Source: Chloromonas sp. AAM2 (taxonomy: Eukaryota; Chlorophyta; Chlorophyceae; Chlamydomonadales; Chlamydomonadaceae). From it: a DNA stretch of 24,974 nt. This document shows, piece after piece, positions 1 to 12,800 of this stretch. The stretch lies in the NCBI GenBank assembly GCA_004335635.1, contig QAXH01003209.1, forward strand, positions 619-25,592. The letters run 5' to 3'. Under the pieces are notes generated by a model. The model ran no database searches, was not told the origin of the DNA, and saw nothing but the letters and a program-made list of their open reading frames with translations. How positions within the stretch are numbered: the first letter of the stretch is position 1; the number at the start of each line of letters is the position of its first letter. The position numbers were made by a program, and so were the translations under genes.

Positions 1-561
1 GCCAGCGCATGCCTCATGGGCACATGGAGGGGCCAGCGCATGCCTCGTGGGCACATGGAGGGGCCAGCGCATGCCTCGAGGGCACGTGGAGGGGCCAGCG
101 CATGCCTCCTGGGCACATGAAGGGGCCTGCGCGTGCCTCATGGGCACATGGAGGGGCCACCGCATGCCTCGTGGACACATGGAGGGGCCAGCGCATGCCT
201 CGTGAGCACATGTAGGGGCCAGCGCATGCCTCGTGGCACATGGAGAGGCCTGCGCATGCCTCAGGGCACATGGAGGGGCCTGCGCATGCCTCAGGGCACA
301 AAGAGGGGCCTGCGCATGCCTCGTGGGCACATGGAGGGGCCTGCGTATGCCTCGTGGGCACATGGAGGGGCCTGTGCATGCCTCGTGGGCACATGGAGGG
401 GCCTGCGCATGCCTCGAGGGCACATGGAGGGGCCTGCGCATGCCTCGTGGGCACATGGAGGGGCCAGCGCATGCCTCGTGGGCAAATGGAGGGGCCAGCG
501 CGTGCCTCGTGGGCGCATGGAGGGACAAAGGCATGCCGTATGGCCACATGGAGGGACAAGG
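1..561. repeat. 31-bp minisatellite, about 18 tandem units
   Basis: Head-to-tail units of about 31 bases run from the first base of the window to about 561 (unit starts near 1, 32, 63, 94, 125, 156 and so on). Each unit carries the palindrome GCATGC, then CCTCGTGGGCACATGGAGGG. Two unit classes differ at one base (GCCAGCGC versus GCCTGCGC). The T class is clustered at roughly 247-450 and the A class flanks it. A few units near 230-300 are 1-2 bases short, and the last two (from about 524) are decayed. Because 31 is not a multiple of 3, the open frames seen across it on both strands are repeat artefacts. It probably lies in an intron of the CEP290 gene, since the first recognisable exon downstream is not the protein's N-terminus. 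The array is cut by the window edge. Confidence 0.93.
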
Positions 562-851
562 GAACGTACACCAGGAATCCACATGTACCCTGGAAGGCAG
601 CCCTGCTGGTGCTGCCATGGTCTTCACACGATCCTTATGACTAGAAATGTGGCTTTCATGCCTGTTCGGCGCTACAGCATTCTCCAACAGCATTTGGCCT
701 GACAAGCCTTGTACCAGGAACAGGCCATTATAAAGGAGGCCCATCCGCAGGCAAAGTCAACACTGATTTTAAAAGGCCTGCCAGAACTGGGTGGCAGGAG
801 TTCATCCCTCTGCCAGCGTGCGCTCAAACCCACCCTGCCATCCATGTGCAG
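562..851 (+). other. non-coding stretch between minisatellite and first visible CEP290 exon
   Basis: I see no exon in these 290 bases. Short open stretches exist in several frames, but none resembles the conserved N-terminus of CEP290. The segment ends in a normal 3' splice site (CCATGTGCAG, AG at 850-851) feeding the exon that starts at 852. It is most simply the 3' part of an intron that begins left of the window. A 5' UTR or short 5' exon cannot be fully excluded. Confidence 0.55.
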
Positions 852-3800
852 GACCTTGCCCGCCGCTTGGATGACGAGTATCGCAGCAACGACCGCATGC
901 GCCAGCAGCGCGAGCGGGATGAAAGGCGCGTGGAAGACCTCGAGTACAGGTGTGTGCACAGACAGCGTGTGTGCGTTCATACCTGTGTACAAATGCATGT
1001 GCACATCATGCATGCATCATGTGGACCAATCCTTTCACCAAGGTTGACAACGACAGCCAGACCAGGAGATCATGGCAGGTTGGCGAAGCCGATACGTGTG
1101 TGTATGACATGTCTTGTTATGTGATGTATGCCAATCCTTTAGCACTCGCCCCAGGGTTGGCACTGGCAGCATCACCAGGAGACAATGACCTGTTGACAAG
1201 GATGCCTTTGTTTGAGTAGTTGTTATCGGATGCGTTACGACCTGTGGCATGAGTACGTGCTCTGTCCCTTGTGCTTTCTGGCTGCAGGTTGCAGCGAGCT
1301 GAGGACGACCTCCGTAAGCGCGATGACGAAATGAAGGACTTGGAAGGCCAGCTGCGGCGCATGCAAGAGGACTACACGGACCTCAGGCAAACGCATGACT
1401 CGCTGCGGGCAGAGCACGCGGCGCACGAGGCCAAACAGCAGATCGGGGTATGGCCGGTTCCTTGAACAGCGTGCAGCTCAATACCCTTCTGACAGAGCTG
1501 CTCCTGACTCCTGCAGAGATTTCCCGTTCACTCCTGCCATGTCCGCACACATCGCAATAATGAGGCTCCGAAGTTGATGCGTTGCACGCCTGGTGCCGCT
1601 TTCTCGTGTTCAGGACACCGTCCGTCAGCAGGAATGGAAGATTGAGCGCATGGTCAAGGAGAACCGTGCACTGGAGCTGCAAAACGTCGAGCTGCGCAAG
1701 CAAGTGCAGGACGTCAAGGGAGAGAACCTCGAGGTAAAGCAGCACGGCACAAAGAGGGAGTAGGGTAGGCTAGGGTTAAGGGAGAAGCTCGTAATGCATG
1801 TGCCATCAGAGGTCATGGCAGGCACACGCGGACCAACACAAGCAGCGTTCAGACCTGTGACTGTAAGTTCCTCAATGGTGTGTTTGATGCCTCAGGGTGG
1901 CGTTTCGTCACGGCGCGCTTGTCTCGCAGGTGTCGGAGAAGATCGTTCTTCTTGATGAGTCCTTGCGCCATCTGAAGGCTCGGGAGGCGGAGCTTGAGGG
2001 GTGTGTCGAGCAGCTGCATGCCGACAAGGCGACCCTGATCAGCACACAGGAGGAACTGAGAACAGACGTGGCTGACAAAGTCGGACTTCTGGACTCGTTC
2101 GAGGCCAGGTTCCAGCGTCAGTTCAGGTGGGTTACAGGCGCTGCAGCCCTGAGCGGCAGTCACACTTCGCGGTTGATATCAACTCACTTACGTTCAGCCA
2201 CCTGGTATGGGGAGGTAGTAGTAGTGAGAGATGCACGGATGGCCGACGAACACAACCAGCACAGGTGTGAGACAATATGATGTATAGCGCACTATCCCAC
2301 CTGTGAGGCATCCTGGTCATTGGCGGCGACTTGAAGCTGCAGCCGCCTTCAGTGCAACACTTGCAGGATAACGCAATCACGCATGGTTACCTACTGTGCA
2401 ATGCGTGTCCCTAGGTCCTGGGAGGAGGAACGCTCCATCCTCCAGGCACAGGTTGAGGCTCTCAGGCGGGGCGGGGCGGGCGCGGGGTCCGTGGCCCGGG
2501 CAGGCGGCGCCAGCAGCACACTGGCCGGCATGCCCTGTGGGGCCGAGGACGCCGGGGAGTTGCAGCGCCTCAGGGACCAACTGAACGCAGCGCTGGAGAA
2601 AGAGGTGGGATCGAGGGCGCATAGACGTGGTTACAAGGTCTGGGCTCGGGCGGCCATGTGCCAATGCTTGCCCAGGGTTCAGGGCAGCATGGGGTATGCA
2701 CACGTGCTCATACTGTGGGAATGGATTGGCGCAAGGCCAGCAGCAGGTGGCAGGGCGACCTCAAAGCAGGCACTGGCTTGCGGCCAGCAACGCAAGGATC
2801 GACCATTTCTGTTTAGATTCTCAAACCTCGCCTTACGCATGCTCTCCTGTTGCATACCTGCCTGGCTTGTCTGGCTGCCTTCAGGTGCTGTTGCTGGAGG
2901 CCTATGAGCAGCTGGAGCTGAGTGTAGCCGGGGAAATCGACAAGGCGCTGTCGCATCAGTCGGAGCAGCTTCAGTCGAGCGAGCGGCGCGTTGCCTTCCT
3001 GACCGCCCGGGTGGAGGAGGAGCGGGCCGGCGCCAACGCGCTGAGGGACCACCAGGCCCAGCTGGAGGACCAAATCAAGGATGCAACACTGCGCAACAAG
3101 CAGTATGAGGGAGGCATTTATGGACTACCACAGGTTGGTCAGACACGCGCTGGGTGGGGTAGGGCAAGGCACAGCCATGTGTATCTGGGTGTTGGTGTGG
3201 AGGAGAAAAGAGCTGGCAGCAGAGGGCCAGCAAGGGTTGGTCCGTGTGTGCATGTGGGTGGGTGCATGCGTGCATGTGTGGATAGGTATGTGCGCGTATT
3301 TAGTGTACTCAAGTATTTGATGTAGATGGGTGCTTCGTACGTTTGTTTCACAGGTTCTGAAGTGTTCGTGTTTTGCTACAGGCCGTTGAGGAAATCCATC
3401 AGCTCAAGGACGCAGTCTACAAGGAGCAGGGCAGGGTGCGCGACCTGGTGTCCCAGATCAACGTGTTGATGCGCAAGGTGGAGGACCTATCAGATGAGAA
3501 CACGGTGCTGCGGCGCCAGGCGGGCGTGGGGGAGGAGGGCAAGGTGGACACAAGGGACGTCAGGATGCAGAAGGAGGCCACCATCGCGCAACTGAGGTCG
3601 CTCAACGCGCTCCTAGAACGACAGGTCAGTGGGGTACGGGAGCGGAAGTGTAGACAGCAGGTCGGAGGTGCACACAAACACGGCAGATGCAGCTAATGAT
3701 GGCGGCTAGTACTCCGAGTAAGATGGGTTGGGGCCACTCTTCTTTTTCGCACCTTTGCTGGCCAGCGTAGCTGCCTCGGCCCTTGCTGTACCCCACTAGA

Positions 3801-6800
3801 CAGCATCCTGCCCAGCCGTCCCCTGTCCTGCTCCTATCAGGTTGCAGACCTTGAGGAGGAGCGTCGCAAGCTGCGCATGGAGATGAAATTCCGCGCCAAG
3901 TACCACGGGCAGCACGCGCTGGAGCTGGGCCTCACGCCCGAGCAGCTGCTGCTGCTGGAGCAGACAGTCGACGACATCAAGAACGGCAGGAGCCACGAGG
4001 CGCGACTGGTGGACCAGCTCACACACAGGGTGGGGGATGAAATGATGAAAGAAAGGGAAGGGACGGGCATAGGGCAGACTGGCAAGGCAGGGAGTTGGCG
4101 GACAGGGTAGTTCCTATACGTGGGATGAGCATTCGATTGTGCAGATATGAGTCTGGAGCGGCTATCTACCTGGTAAAGAGAAGCAGGCAAAAAGGGTGTG
4201 AGCGCATACAAAGGGCAGCAAATGAACAGAAAGGCATGGGGCTGACAGGAGGTCCATCCACTGCCCTCGTGTTTTCAGATTCAGTTCCTTGAGGTGCGGC
4301 TGGGCGAGGTGATGGCCTACGCTGACATCCCGCCGTCCATGCGCCCTCAACTGGCTGAGTTCGACCCCATGGCCGCGCTCACCAGCACCTTCAACGCAGG
4401 ACTGGCACCGGCGGCAGCGGGCGCACGGGGCGGGAACGGGTGAGTGTGGCGCATTGCATTGCATTGCGATTGCAGCTACGCTTGGGTGTTGTTGACTGTG
4501 CAGCAGAGGCATCAGTGTTCTCAATTCACCGTCTGACAAGTGCAGGGCACAGTCGGACAAGCGCACGCATGCCAGCATGTTTTCTGCACACTCATTTCCC
4601 TGCCTGTGCCAGAACGAACTGGAGCACCTCCTCATTTCCCTAGCTTTTGTGCGCCATGCCTCTCATTCTGTGACTAACAAAGTGCTTGTCGGGCCGTTCA
4701 GAGCAGCATGGACGTCCAATGTGGGCGTCCAACGTGCTCAAGTGCTTGCCTGCTTGCCTTTTCCCTCTCCAGCATCACGGGCAACATCAGGGCCACGCAG
4801 CTCCAGGCCGTCAAGGCGGCGCTGCTCAAGAGCCTGGCCACGCTCAGACAGATGAACACAAGCCTTGGTGAGATGCAGCACCTGATGTAGCTTCATGTTC
4901 ACAACGTTCCTCGTTCAATAGATTTTCACAGTATGTTTCCACGTTACATTCTTTTCACTCCGTCTCAACGCCGACTCAATGCGGCGTGCGTCTTGAGGTA
5001 GTGAAGGGATTATGCATTGTCAGTGACTACTACATGACCTGACCAAAGCCCAGAACACACGCTGTTGCGTGTCGTGCTAACTTGATGCAGCGTGTGTCCT
5101 ACAGCTGTGTCAGGCTCATATCGTCAGCGACTTCAACAAGTTCGCATTCTGTTGTGTGTCACTGTTGTTGCAGTCGAGAAGCGCAACGTGCCCGACTCCC
5201 AGTACCAGTCCTGGACTGAGCAGGTCATCACCCAGATGACGGACACGGAGAAGGCAGTGGACGCAATCCTCAAGGACATGACGGCGGGGGGCGGTGCTGG
5301 GATGGGGGGCGCAGGCAACGGGGCGGAAGGCGCAATGAGAAGGGCGACACCGACAGTGGTGCAATTGCAGGGTGCTTTTGGCGGCGGTGTGGGTGGTGGC
5401 GGCGGCTGCGGTGATGGCGGCGGTGTGGATGCGGGCTATTTGGCAGATGCGATGGCGGACGAGTTGCGAGACAACCTGAGGCAGCTTGCACGACAGGTGG
5501 CGGACTTGCAGGTACGATCAAGGAGTCGAGACTGAGTAGCAAGTGAGGGGACGAGTCGAGCCAATTCCTGAAAAGTAATCCTTCAATAAATGTGGATAAT
5601 CTGTCAGTAGGGAACGTCGGTGAGGCAAGTGTGTCAAGCGAGGTGTGAGGCGAGGCAGTACGCCACAGATCGTAACAGATAACATCCGCCTAAGTTCACT
5701 AGCCATCAGTGAACAATTTGGGCTTGGATATTTGACAGATTTTGCCCGTGTGGCCATTGCTTCTGCAGAGCACTGTCATCACCAAGGAGGCCGTGATAGA
5801 GCAGCTCATGGATCAGAAGGCGGCCATGGAGAAGCGCTTTGGGCAGCCCATGAAGGACCGCAAGACAGGTGAACAGGCATTGGCCTGGCGGCCAGGGTCA
5901 AGAGGCCTGGAGGCAGGGTCTCAAGAGTATGGACGGGCAACATGCAGTCCTGCACGTAACAGTATTGCAACATTGTTAGCAATGCGCATGTTGACATGTG
6001 GTAACGACAAGCTCGAGCTCTTTTGTCATGTTACTCTGTCTGCAGACTGTCCATGTTGGCCTGCCTGCAGGTCCGACAGTTGTAAACTACTCGCTTGTTG
6101 CTCTATGCGTTGTTTTCCTGTCTGCAGATTTTGTGTCACGTACTGACTATGATGGTTTGATGCTCGAGTCTGCCAGTCTGAAGGAGCAGCTTGTGTCGTG
6201 TCTGGAGGAGCTGTCGGCGCGTGAGAGGGAGGCAGCTGACCTGGCCACCATCAACGCCAGGTGCGACAGGAGCAGCCAGCCATCACCCAAGCCAAACCTT
6301 GTCTACTTACCTATTGTAAACCTGTTCAGTTAATTGATTGGCCCTGCTTAAGCTGCCCTTGCTCTTGTAATGGCAATCATGTTGTTGCCATGTGTGTGTG
6401 TCCACCTGGCGTACAACCTGGTCGCACAAGGTTCACACCTGGCAGGGGACAGCGAGTTGCATGCATGACACCTTGGGCCTGCATGCCCGGTGTGTTCCAG
6501 GTACCAGTCCCGCATGCAGACGTACCGCGACCAGGTCAGGATGTTGTACCGCGAGTATGCTGTCGCTCTCAGCAGCTGGAAGACTGAGAAGCTGATTCTT
6601 GAACGCAAGGTGTGTGTGGGGTACAGCTGCCAACATGAGCAGGAGTTGTGTCAACTTTCGTTCTCTTTGTGTTTGTGTGCTGCAGCTGCCAACATACTGA
6701 GGATCGACTGCTTGCTGTGTCAATCTTGTGTTTCCTTTCTGTTCAGCCACAAACGGTCGGGCTCAGCCTCCTTTCCCACCGTGTTGAGCCTCACACAATC

Positions 6801-9800
6801 GCACCAGTGCACACACATTCACTGCATGTCTGCCGCCGGCTGCTGACCTGAACTATGCCTGCAGGCAAGATATTTAGCCCATGACCACCAATACCTAGCC
6901 GTCTTGAATCATCTTAATACCAGGATTTCCTGCTTGTTGTCCTCGTCTCTTGCTGCCATTAGGCCAAGAAGCTCCAGGAGGATGCTGACGGCCACAAGGC
7001 TGCCGTGGGCGAGTACGCTCGCGGCATGGAGGCGTTGTCACGTGGCAACCTCAGCGACACACAGAAGGAACTCATGGACACAGTGCGGCGCATGGCGGTC
7101 GTGCAAGTGAGCATGGGCTGCACTGATCCCGGAGCAATAAAGTGCTTCACACAGCCCTGCACCACCTGAAATCCAATGTGCTTGGCTGCGCTTGCTCATT
7201 CGCAGATCAAGCACGCTAAGATCGCTCGCGAGTTGGAGGCGACCAGTCTGCACGAGCGTGCCCTGGCCGATCGTGTTGAGGAGCTGGAGCAAGAAGTTCG
7301 CGACGTGTCGTCCACATGCCGCACGCGCATGCGATGGCTGGAGCACGCCGCTGACAATGCACGGCGTCGCGTCGAGGGACTCTTCAAAGAGTTGCAGGGT
7401 TCTGTGCCGTTGGCGGTGAGTTGATCATGCCACGAGACTAGTCGATACCTGATCGTCACCTGCGTCGCAACTGTTGATGACAATGCCGACCCTCAAAAGC
7501 CAAGCAAGAGCGAGTTGATTGTTGTCGCAAACTTTCGGACACCAGTTAGCTTCAAAGCTTGCCGATCTTGACGATCGCTGCGTTGCACATGCTGCACGCA
7601 GGCTCATCAGATGCTGTCCGAGAAGCACGCTCGGCAGCAGGGCGAGCTCAGGCGCTGTGTGGAGGAGCAGGCGCATCAGGTGGTGGCGGCCGAGGAGCTG
7701 TTCAGGCTCAGGGACGACGTGGCAACATGGATGAACAAGTACGACACCGCTTGCGACACAAACGCTGAGCTCAGGTGCGCTCATGTGACAAAGCCCCATA
7801 CTGCGCATAAGATCCATGCTGCTAGGCCTGCGCACAGTTTTCATGCAATAGCTGTGCCCAAACTTGACAAGCACATGACTGCAATAAAGCAGGACACCTG
7901 TTTGCCTTCGTTGTTGTTTATGAGGCCTACCCAGATAGTTGGCTCACCTACTCATCAGATAGTTGCTGCGTGAAAGGATGAGTCGTGTTTTGGGTTTTCT
8001 AACCTCCACCGAAGGGAGCGTACGCGTCAGCTGGAGCTGGTCCAGAACCAGGACGGGCGGTCACTTGACCTGAAGCTGGCCCAGGAGCTGGTAGCCTGCC
8101 GTGTGGCGTTGGAGAGTGCTGGCAGACGCGGGCAGCTTGTGGAGTCAGAGCGTGCTAGGGGACAGCGCACACTGCAAGAGACACAGGTGAGGAGCGCATG
8201 GAAGACAGCATGACACGAGTGAGTGGAACTTCCTCATCAATTAGGCCGGCCACCCATGTGGCATCTGTGGTGGAGCTTCAAACCAGCCAGTTCCAGCCAC
8301 AGCCAACTACAGCGTGTTTGTGCTTGACTGGTTTGTTCAGGAGCATCTGAAGGAGGTTGAGGAGCGGCTAGCCCAGAACGCATCAGAGGTGGAGATGCTG
8401 CGCGCCAGCCGAGCGGAGATTGAGCGTCATTTCGTTGGCTCCAAGACCAGGGAGGAGGCGAACCAGCTCGTCAAGGAGCTGGAGCGGGTCTCGGCAGCAG
8501 CGGCAGAGAAACATAACGACTACGCCAGCCTCTGTCACCGCACTGAGGTAGACATGGGTCTTTAAATGATCACGGTGTCAACATGCAGTCGCTCGACTTG
8601 AAGTAGAGCATTGTAGCACCGTTGATGATGCTATCAAACTTACGCAAGGCCATTGTGTGCGCCCTTTCTCATAGTACTTCGCCTGCATGCTACTTGAAAT
8701 TGTCGTGTGGCAAACGGCATGGTTATTGTTACACGTATCCGTAGGAGGCTGAGCGCAAGCTTGAGCAGGCGCAGCGCGATCGCCAACGCCATCTTGCCGA
8801 AATTACCAACCTGCGCGCAGCGCTACGCGACGTGTCCAGCCATCGGGAAACAGCGTCAGTTGTGGGCAAGCTGCATGAGCAGCTTGACCATGCGCTAGCC
8901 AAAGAGTCGCTGGCGCGCAATGCACTCAACCGCTCTGAATTGCAACGATTCGAGGCGGAGAAGGAGTTGCGTAAGGCGCAGACAGAGCTGTCAGGTGTCA
9001 CAAACCGAGTGGCTGCGCACCAGGACCAGGCCAGGTGCGATTCATCAGGCGGCGTTGCTTAGGCGTGTGGCTGACCGGCCAAGTGAGGGGTTACAGCGTC
9101 TCAAATTTGGTGGTTGCTGACTGCTTGTGACTTCTGTCTGAAGGCGCAGTTGTCATGACTCCCCTTTAATTCGCGTGCTGTCAACAATCATTGTGCCATT
9201 TCTTTCAGCCTTTTTTGTTTTCATGTGCTTCAGGTGGGCTGATAAGCAGCGTCAGGAGGCGCAGACTCAGCTGGACCTCAGTCTGGCAGGCCGCACCGAG
9301 TCGTGGAAGGCTAAGCTGTGGTCAAGGAAGTTGCAGCAACTCAAGGTCAGCACGAGTGATAGGCACCTGCAGGGTAGGGCATACTGAGCCCCTGATTGCT
9401 GCTCACTCACCCGCAAATTACAACACAACAGCTAACACCATGGCAGGCAAAGATGTGTACAACTTGTGCATCCAGCTTTGAGAACTCATTGGTTTTGCGT
9501 TCATCCAGCTTCGAGGACTGCTTGCTGGCCTCCCTGTGCAGGTGCGCAATGATGCCGTGGCAGACACGCTCGACCTGGCCCGGCGTCGCATCAAGAAGCT
9601 CGAAGACATGCAGGCGGACGCACAGCTCAAACTAGACACCACAGAGGTGCGTGTGGCGAGCATTCGAAGGGAATGTGGCTAATGGCCAGCGACTGAGGTG
9701 GAGCACATGAACGTTTTCTGGAGTCAGTGTAGGATTGATATGCTCTTGGTTCAGTGGTTAATCCAATACAGTCATGGGCTATGGACCGCCTGCCTGGCAC

Positions 9801-12800
9801 GCACCCATAAGCACAAAAGTTCTGGATTGTCTTGACCTTCGGCTGTGCCTTCATTTCTGTCGATCAGGACGTTTCTTCCCTCCTCGGGAAGGGCGTGAGT
9901 GAGGTGGTGCGTGACGCCGCGCGGCTGCACGAGCAGCTGCTGGGCCTGCGCATGGAGCGGGGCAAGCTGCAGCGGGAGGAGGTGCTGCTGCGGGAGAAGG
10001 TGCACTACGTGGAGCGGGTCAACGCGGAGCTGCACGAGCTCATTGAGAAGTGAGTGAGGCCTGTGACCTAATAGTGTTTGCAGCAGAGCAAGTGTGGATT
10101 GCAAGGGACGTAGCATGGGACAGTGCAGCAGACAGTTGAATTGTGGATGCACAAAATGGGTTGTCGCAAGGACAGTATGGGACAAGCACGTGCCATGGAT
10201 GAAAGAGACGACAATAGCGAGCCATTCATTGTGTATATCAGCCTGTGTATGCCACACAGTGCATGTCATTGTGCATGTGTGTGCGTGTGTGTGTGTAGGT
10301 ACGAGGCAGAGTTCTTCCAGCAGCAGCTGCTGCTTGAGGGCGACAAGGCGTGTGCCCTGGCGCAGGCTCGAGCACTGCAGGACGAGGTGGTCAAGCTGCA
10401 GGACAGGCTGGGGCAGATCCTGGCAGCGCATGACACACAGGCCATTGATGGTGCACGCGCGTCCCTGGGAGCGCTCAGAGGTGCGGGAGACATTTGCTGC
10501 CATCTTTGGACAGTTTCATTGGTCTCCAGTACGGGTTGCTTCAGCTGTGCTGCGTGTTGGCTGCTGTTGCCCTACATGTCAGGGCTAAGAGGGCCAATGC
10601 TGTGTGTAAACCTAACCCACCCTGTCTAACTGCCATTGCAGTTGATGGTGACATTGCTGCACGCTTAAAGGCCCACATGTCCGCAGCCAACACGGGCGAG
10701 CGGGAGATGGCACTCAAACAGATTGACGCACTGAGTGCAGCCAGGCAAGAGGCAGAGCACCTTCGACAGGAGAGGAACTCGCTTAGAGACGAATTTTCGG
10801 CATTGGTGAGTTTTGCGAGCGGAGATAGGTCAGGGCGACAGCTGCTGAGGTCAGGCTTTTTCCGGAATCCGGATGCTGTCCAAGGACGTGAACGTGGTTA
10901 AAAGGTTCAGTATTTGCGCGTTGTTGTCGTCGTGTCGTTGAGCTTTCAACGGTGTAAGTGCGCTGCCGCTTGTTCACAGGCAAACGAGCTGTCGGACGTG
11001 CGACGACACCACAATGACGCGCTGGCGCGGCTCAAGCAGCAAAGCGAGGCGCTGCTCTACGCGCTCAATCGGAACAAGGGAGAAGCGGATGAATCCGTTC
11101 TCGACCAGGTAGGCCTTGTGAACAGCCAACCACATTGCACAGCGCAAGGGCCGCTTGCCGCAAAATCATTCTAACCTTGTCCATTCGCACCCTTTCTGTC
11201 CGCCCTTCACATGAATTCGCCTAGCACCATTGCCAAACCCTGCTGATGTAATCTTGCCCACAGTTGTAGGATCCAATCCGACGTATGTTTAACTGCATCC
11301 TGGCCTGCTTCAATCGCAACCTGACCCTTGGTACCGGCCCTTAACCGACATGACTTCGCTCAACAAGCTGCCATGTGATATTTGCGCACAGATGCGTGCT
11401 GTGGCCGAAGCCACCATCAACGAGCTCAAGGATCGCTTGAAGGAGCGACAAAAGGCTCTTGATGCGCTGGAGTCCATGATGGCCGCGGAGAAGGCGCGCT
11501 GGCTGGCGCAACACAAGGAGGACAGGGCCGAGATAGAGAGACTCAACCAATGTCTGTTTGAGCGGAACGATGCGTCTATCAACAACATGAAGGTGGGTCT
11601 TGATAACAGCCCCAAAGCACCGACGCGTCGTCAAGATGTGGAGATAATTATTGCTTGCCAGGCGCGCTACTCAAGTGCCCTCACTTGTCTGTGCGATCTG
11701 CAGGAGGTGCTCTCCCGCATTCCCCGCAATGGGGAAGGCACTCCTGGTTCTGATGTAGGCCACTTGAGGAAGGAGTTGGGTCGGCACAATGACGACTTGG
11801 CGGCGCTGCGCGCACGCATTGAGCAGCAGGACGCAGAGCGCGACCTGCTGGAACGCTCACACTCCGACGAGGTGCGAAGTGTATTTGTAAGGTGGCGAGC
11901 AGGCAAAGACGGATAGTGTGAGCAGAATAGGTCGAGCAGCTCGCCATGCACTCCATCATGGTAATGCCCCAAGCGCTTCACCCGGAGTAAACCTGCTGTT
12001 TTTGCTGTGCTTACTCTGCTTTGCCAGGTGAAGCGGCTTTTGGCTGACATCCAAAGGCTGACAGCCGCAGTGGATGCCAGCAGAAGGCATGCCGGCCCTA
12101 CCAAGCAGCAGATGGACAAGCTGCAGGCCGCCATCAACTCAAAAGACGAGAAGCTGAGGTTGTTGAGGGATGCGTTCAAAACATTGGAGGTGGGTGGCTG
12201 TGGAGATTTCTTTACATCGTCTTTATCTTTGTTGCCAGTGTTGCCAACGCGTCGCAAGGCTGCCAACCTGCTATCTGACATTTGCAACGACAGTGTATCA
12301 GTTTGAGCCTGGCGTGTCGCGTATCACCGCAGGAGAAGCTGATCGATGCGCACAAGAAGCTCGTTGACGAGGCCATGAAGCATGCTAACGACCTGTCCAA
12401 GGACGAGGCCACCAAGCGCAAGGAAGAGGAAGAGAAGGCCAGGTTGAGCGTGGAGAACACCTCCTTACAGGTGGGCACCTGACCCGCTCTGGCAGCTCAA
12501 CAAAGACCTCACGCCTCGCCCGCTTGATGTTCTGATGTCACGTGCCGACTGCCGCTTCCAGTAACTCAGGCCTCACGTTCTCACCTATCTCTACAGCCAA
12601 ACTGTAGTTGTGCTGGTGAATGGCTATGCACCACTCTGTATGCAGGCTGAGGTCGCGCGGTTGCGTCTGGAACTCAAGACGATGCGAGACGGAGGGCTCA
12701 GCTGCGACGATGGGCAAGCAGCCATTCGCGAGCAGTTGCAGGCTGCAGTTGACCGTGCTTTGCACCTCGAGCAAGAGCTCTCCAAGACCCGGACGCAGCT

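Noticed and set aside
1..561. CRISPR-like array
   Set aside because: The direct repeats are contiguous with no unique spacers and the surrounding genes are eukaryotic; it is a minisatellite.
1..702. Overlapping open frames of 97-189 codons on both strands across the minisatellite
   Set aside because: They follow a 31-base repeat through all three frames, encode only repetitive Pro/Cys/His or Gly/His sequence, and have no domain; they are artefacts of the repeat.
7425..7874. 149-codon minus-strand open frame
   Set aside because: It is antisense to CEP290 exon 17 and its flanking introns; the + strand exon is fixed by frame, splice sites and homology.
9772..10503. 243-codon minus-strand open frame
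   Set aside because: It mirrors CEP290 exons 23-24 and a GT-rich intron; the translation is low-complexity His/Thr/Leu and has no recognisable domain.
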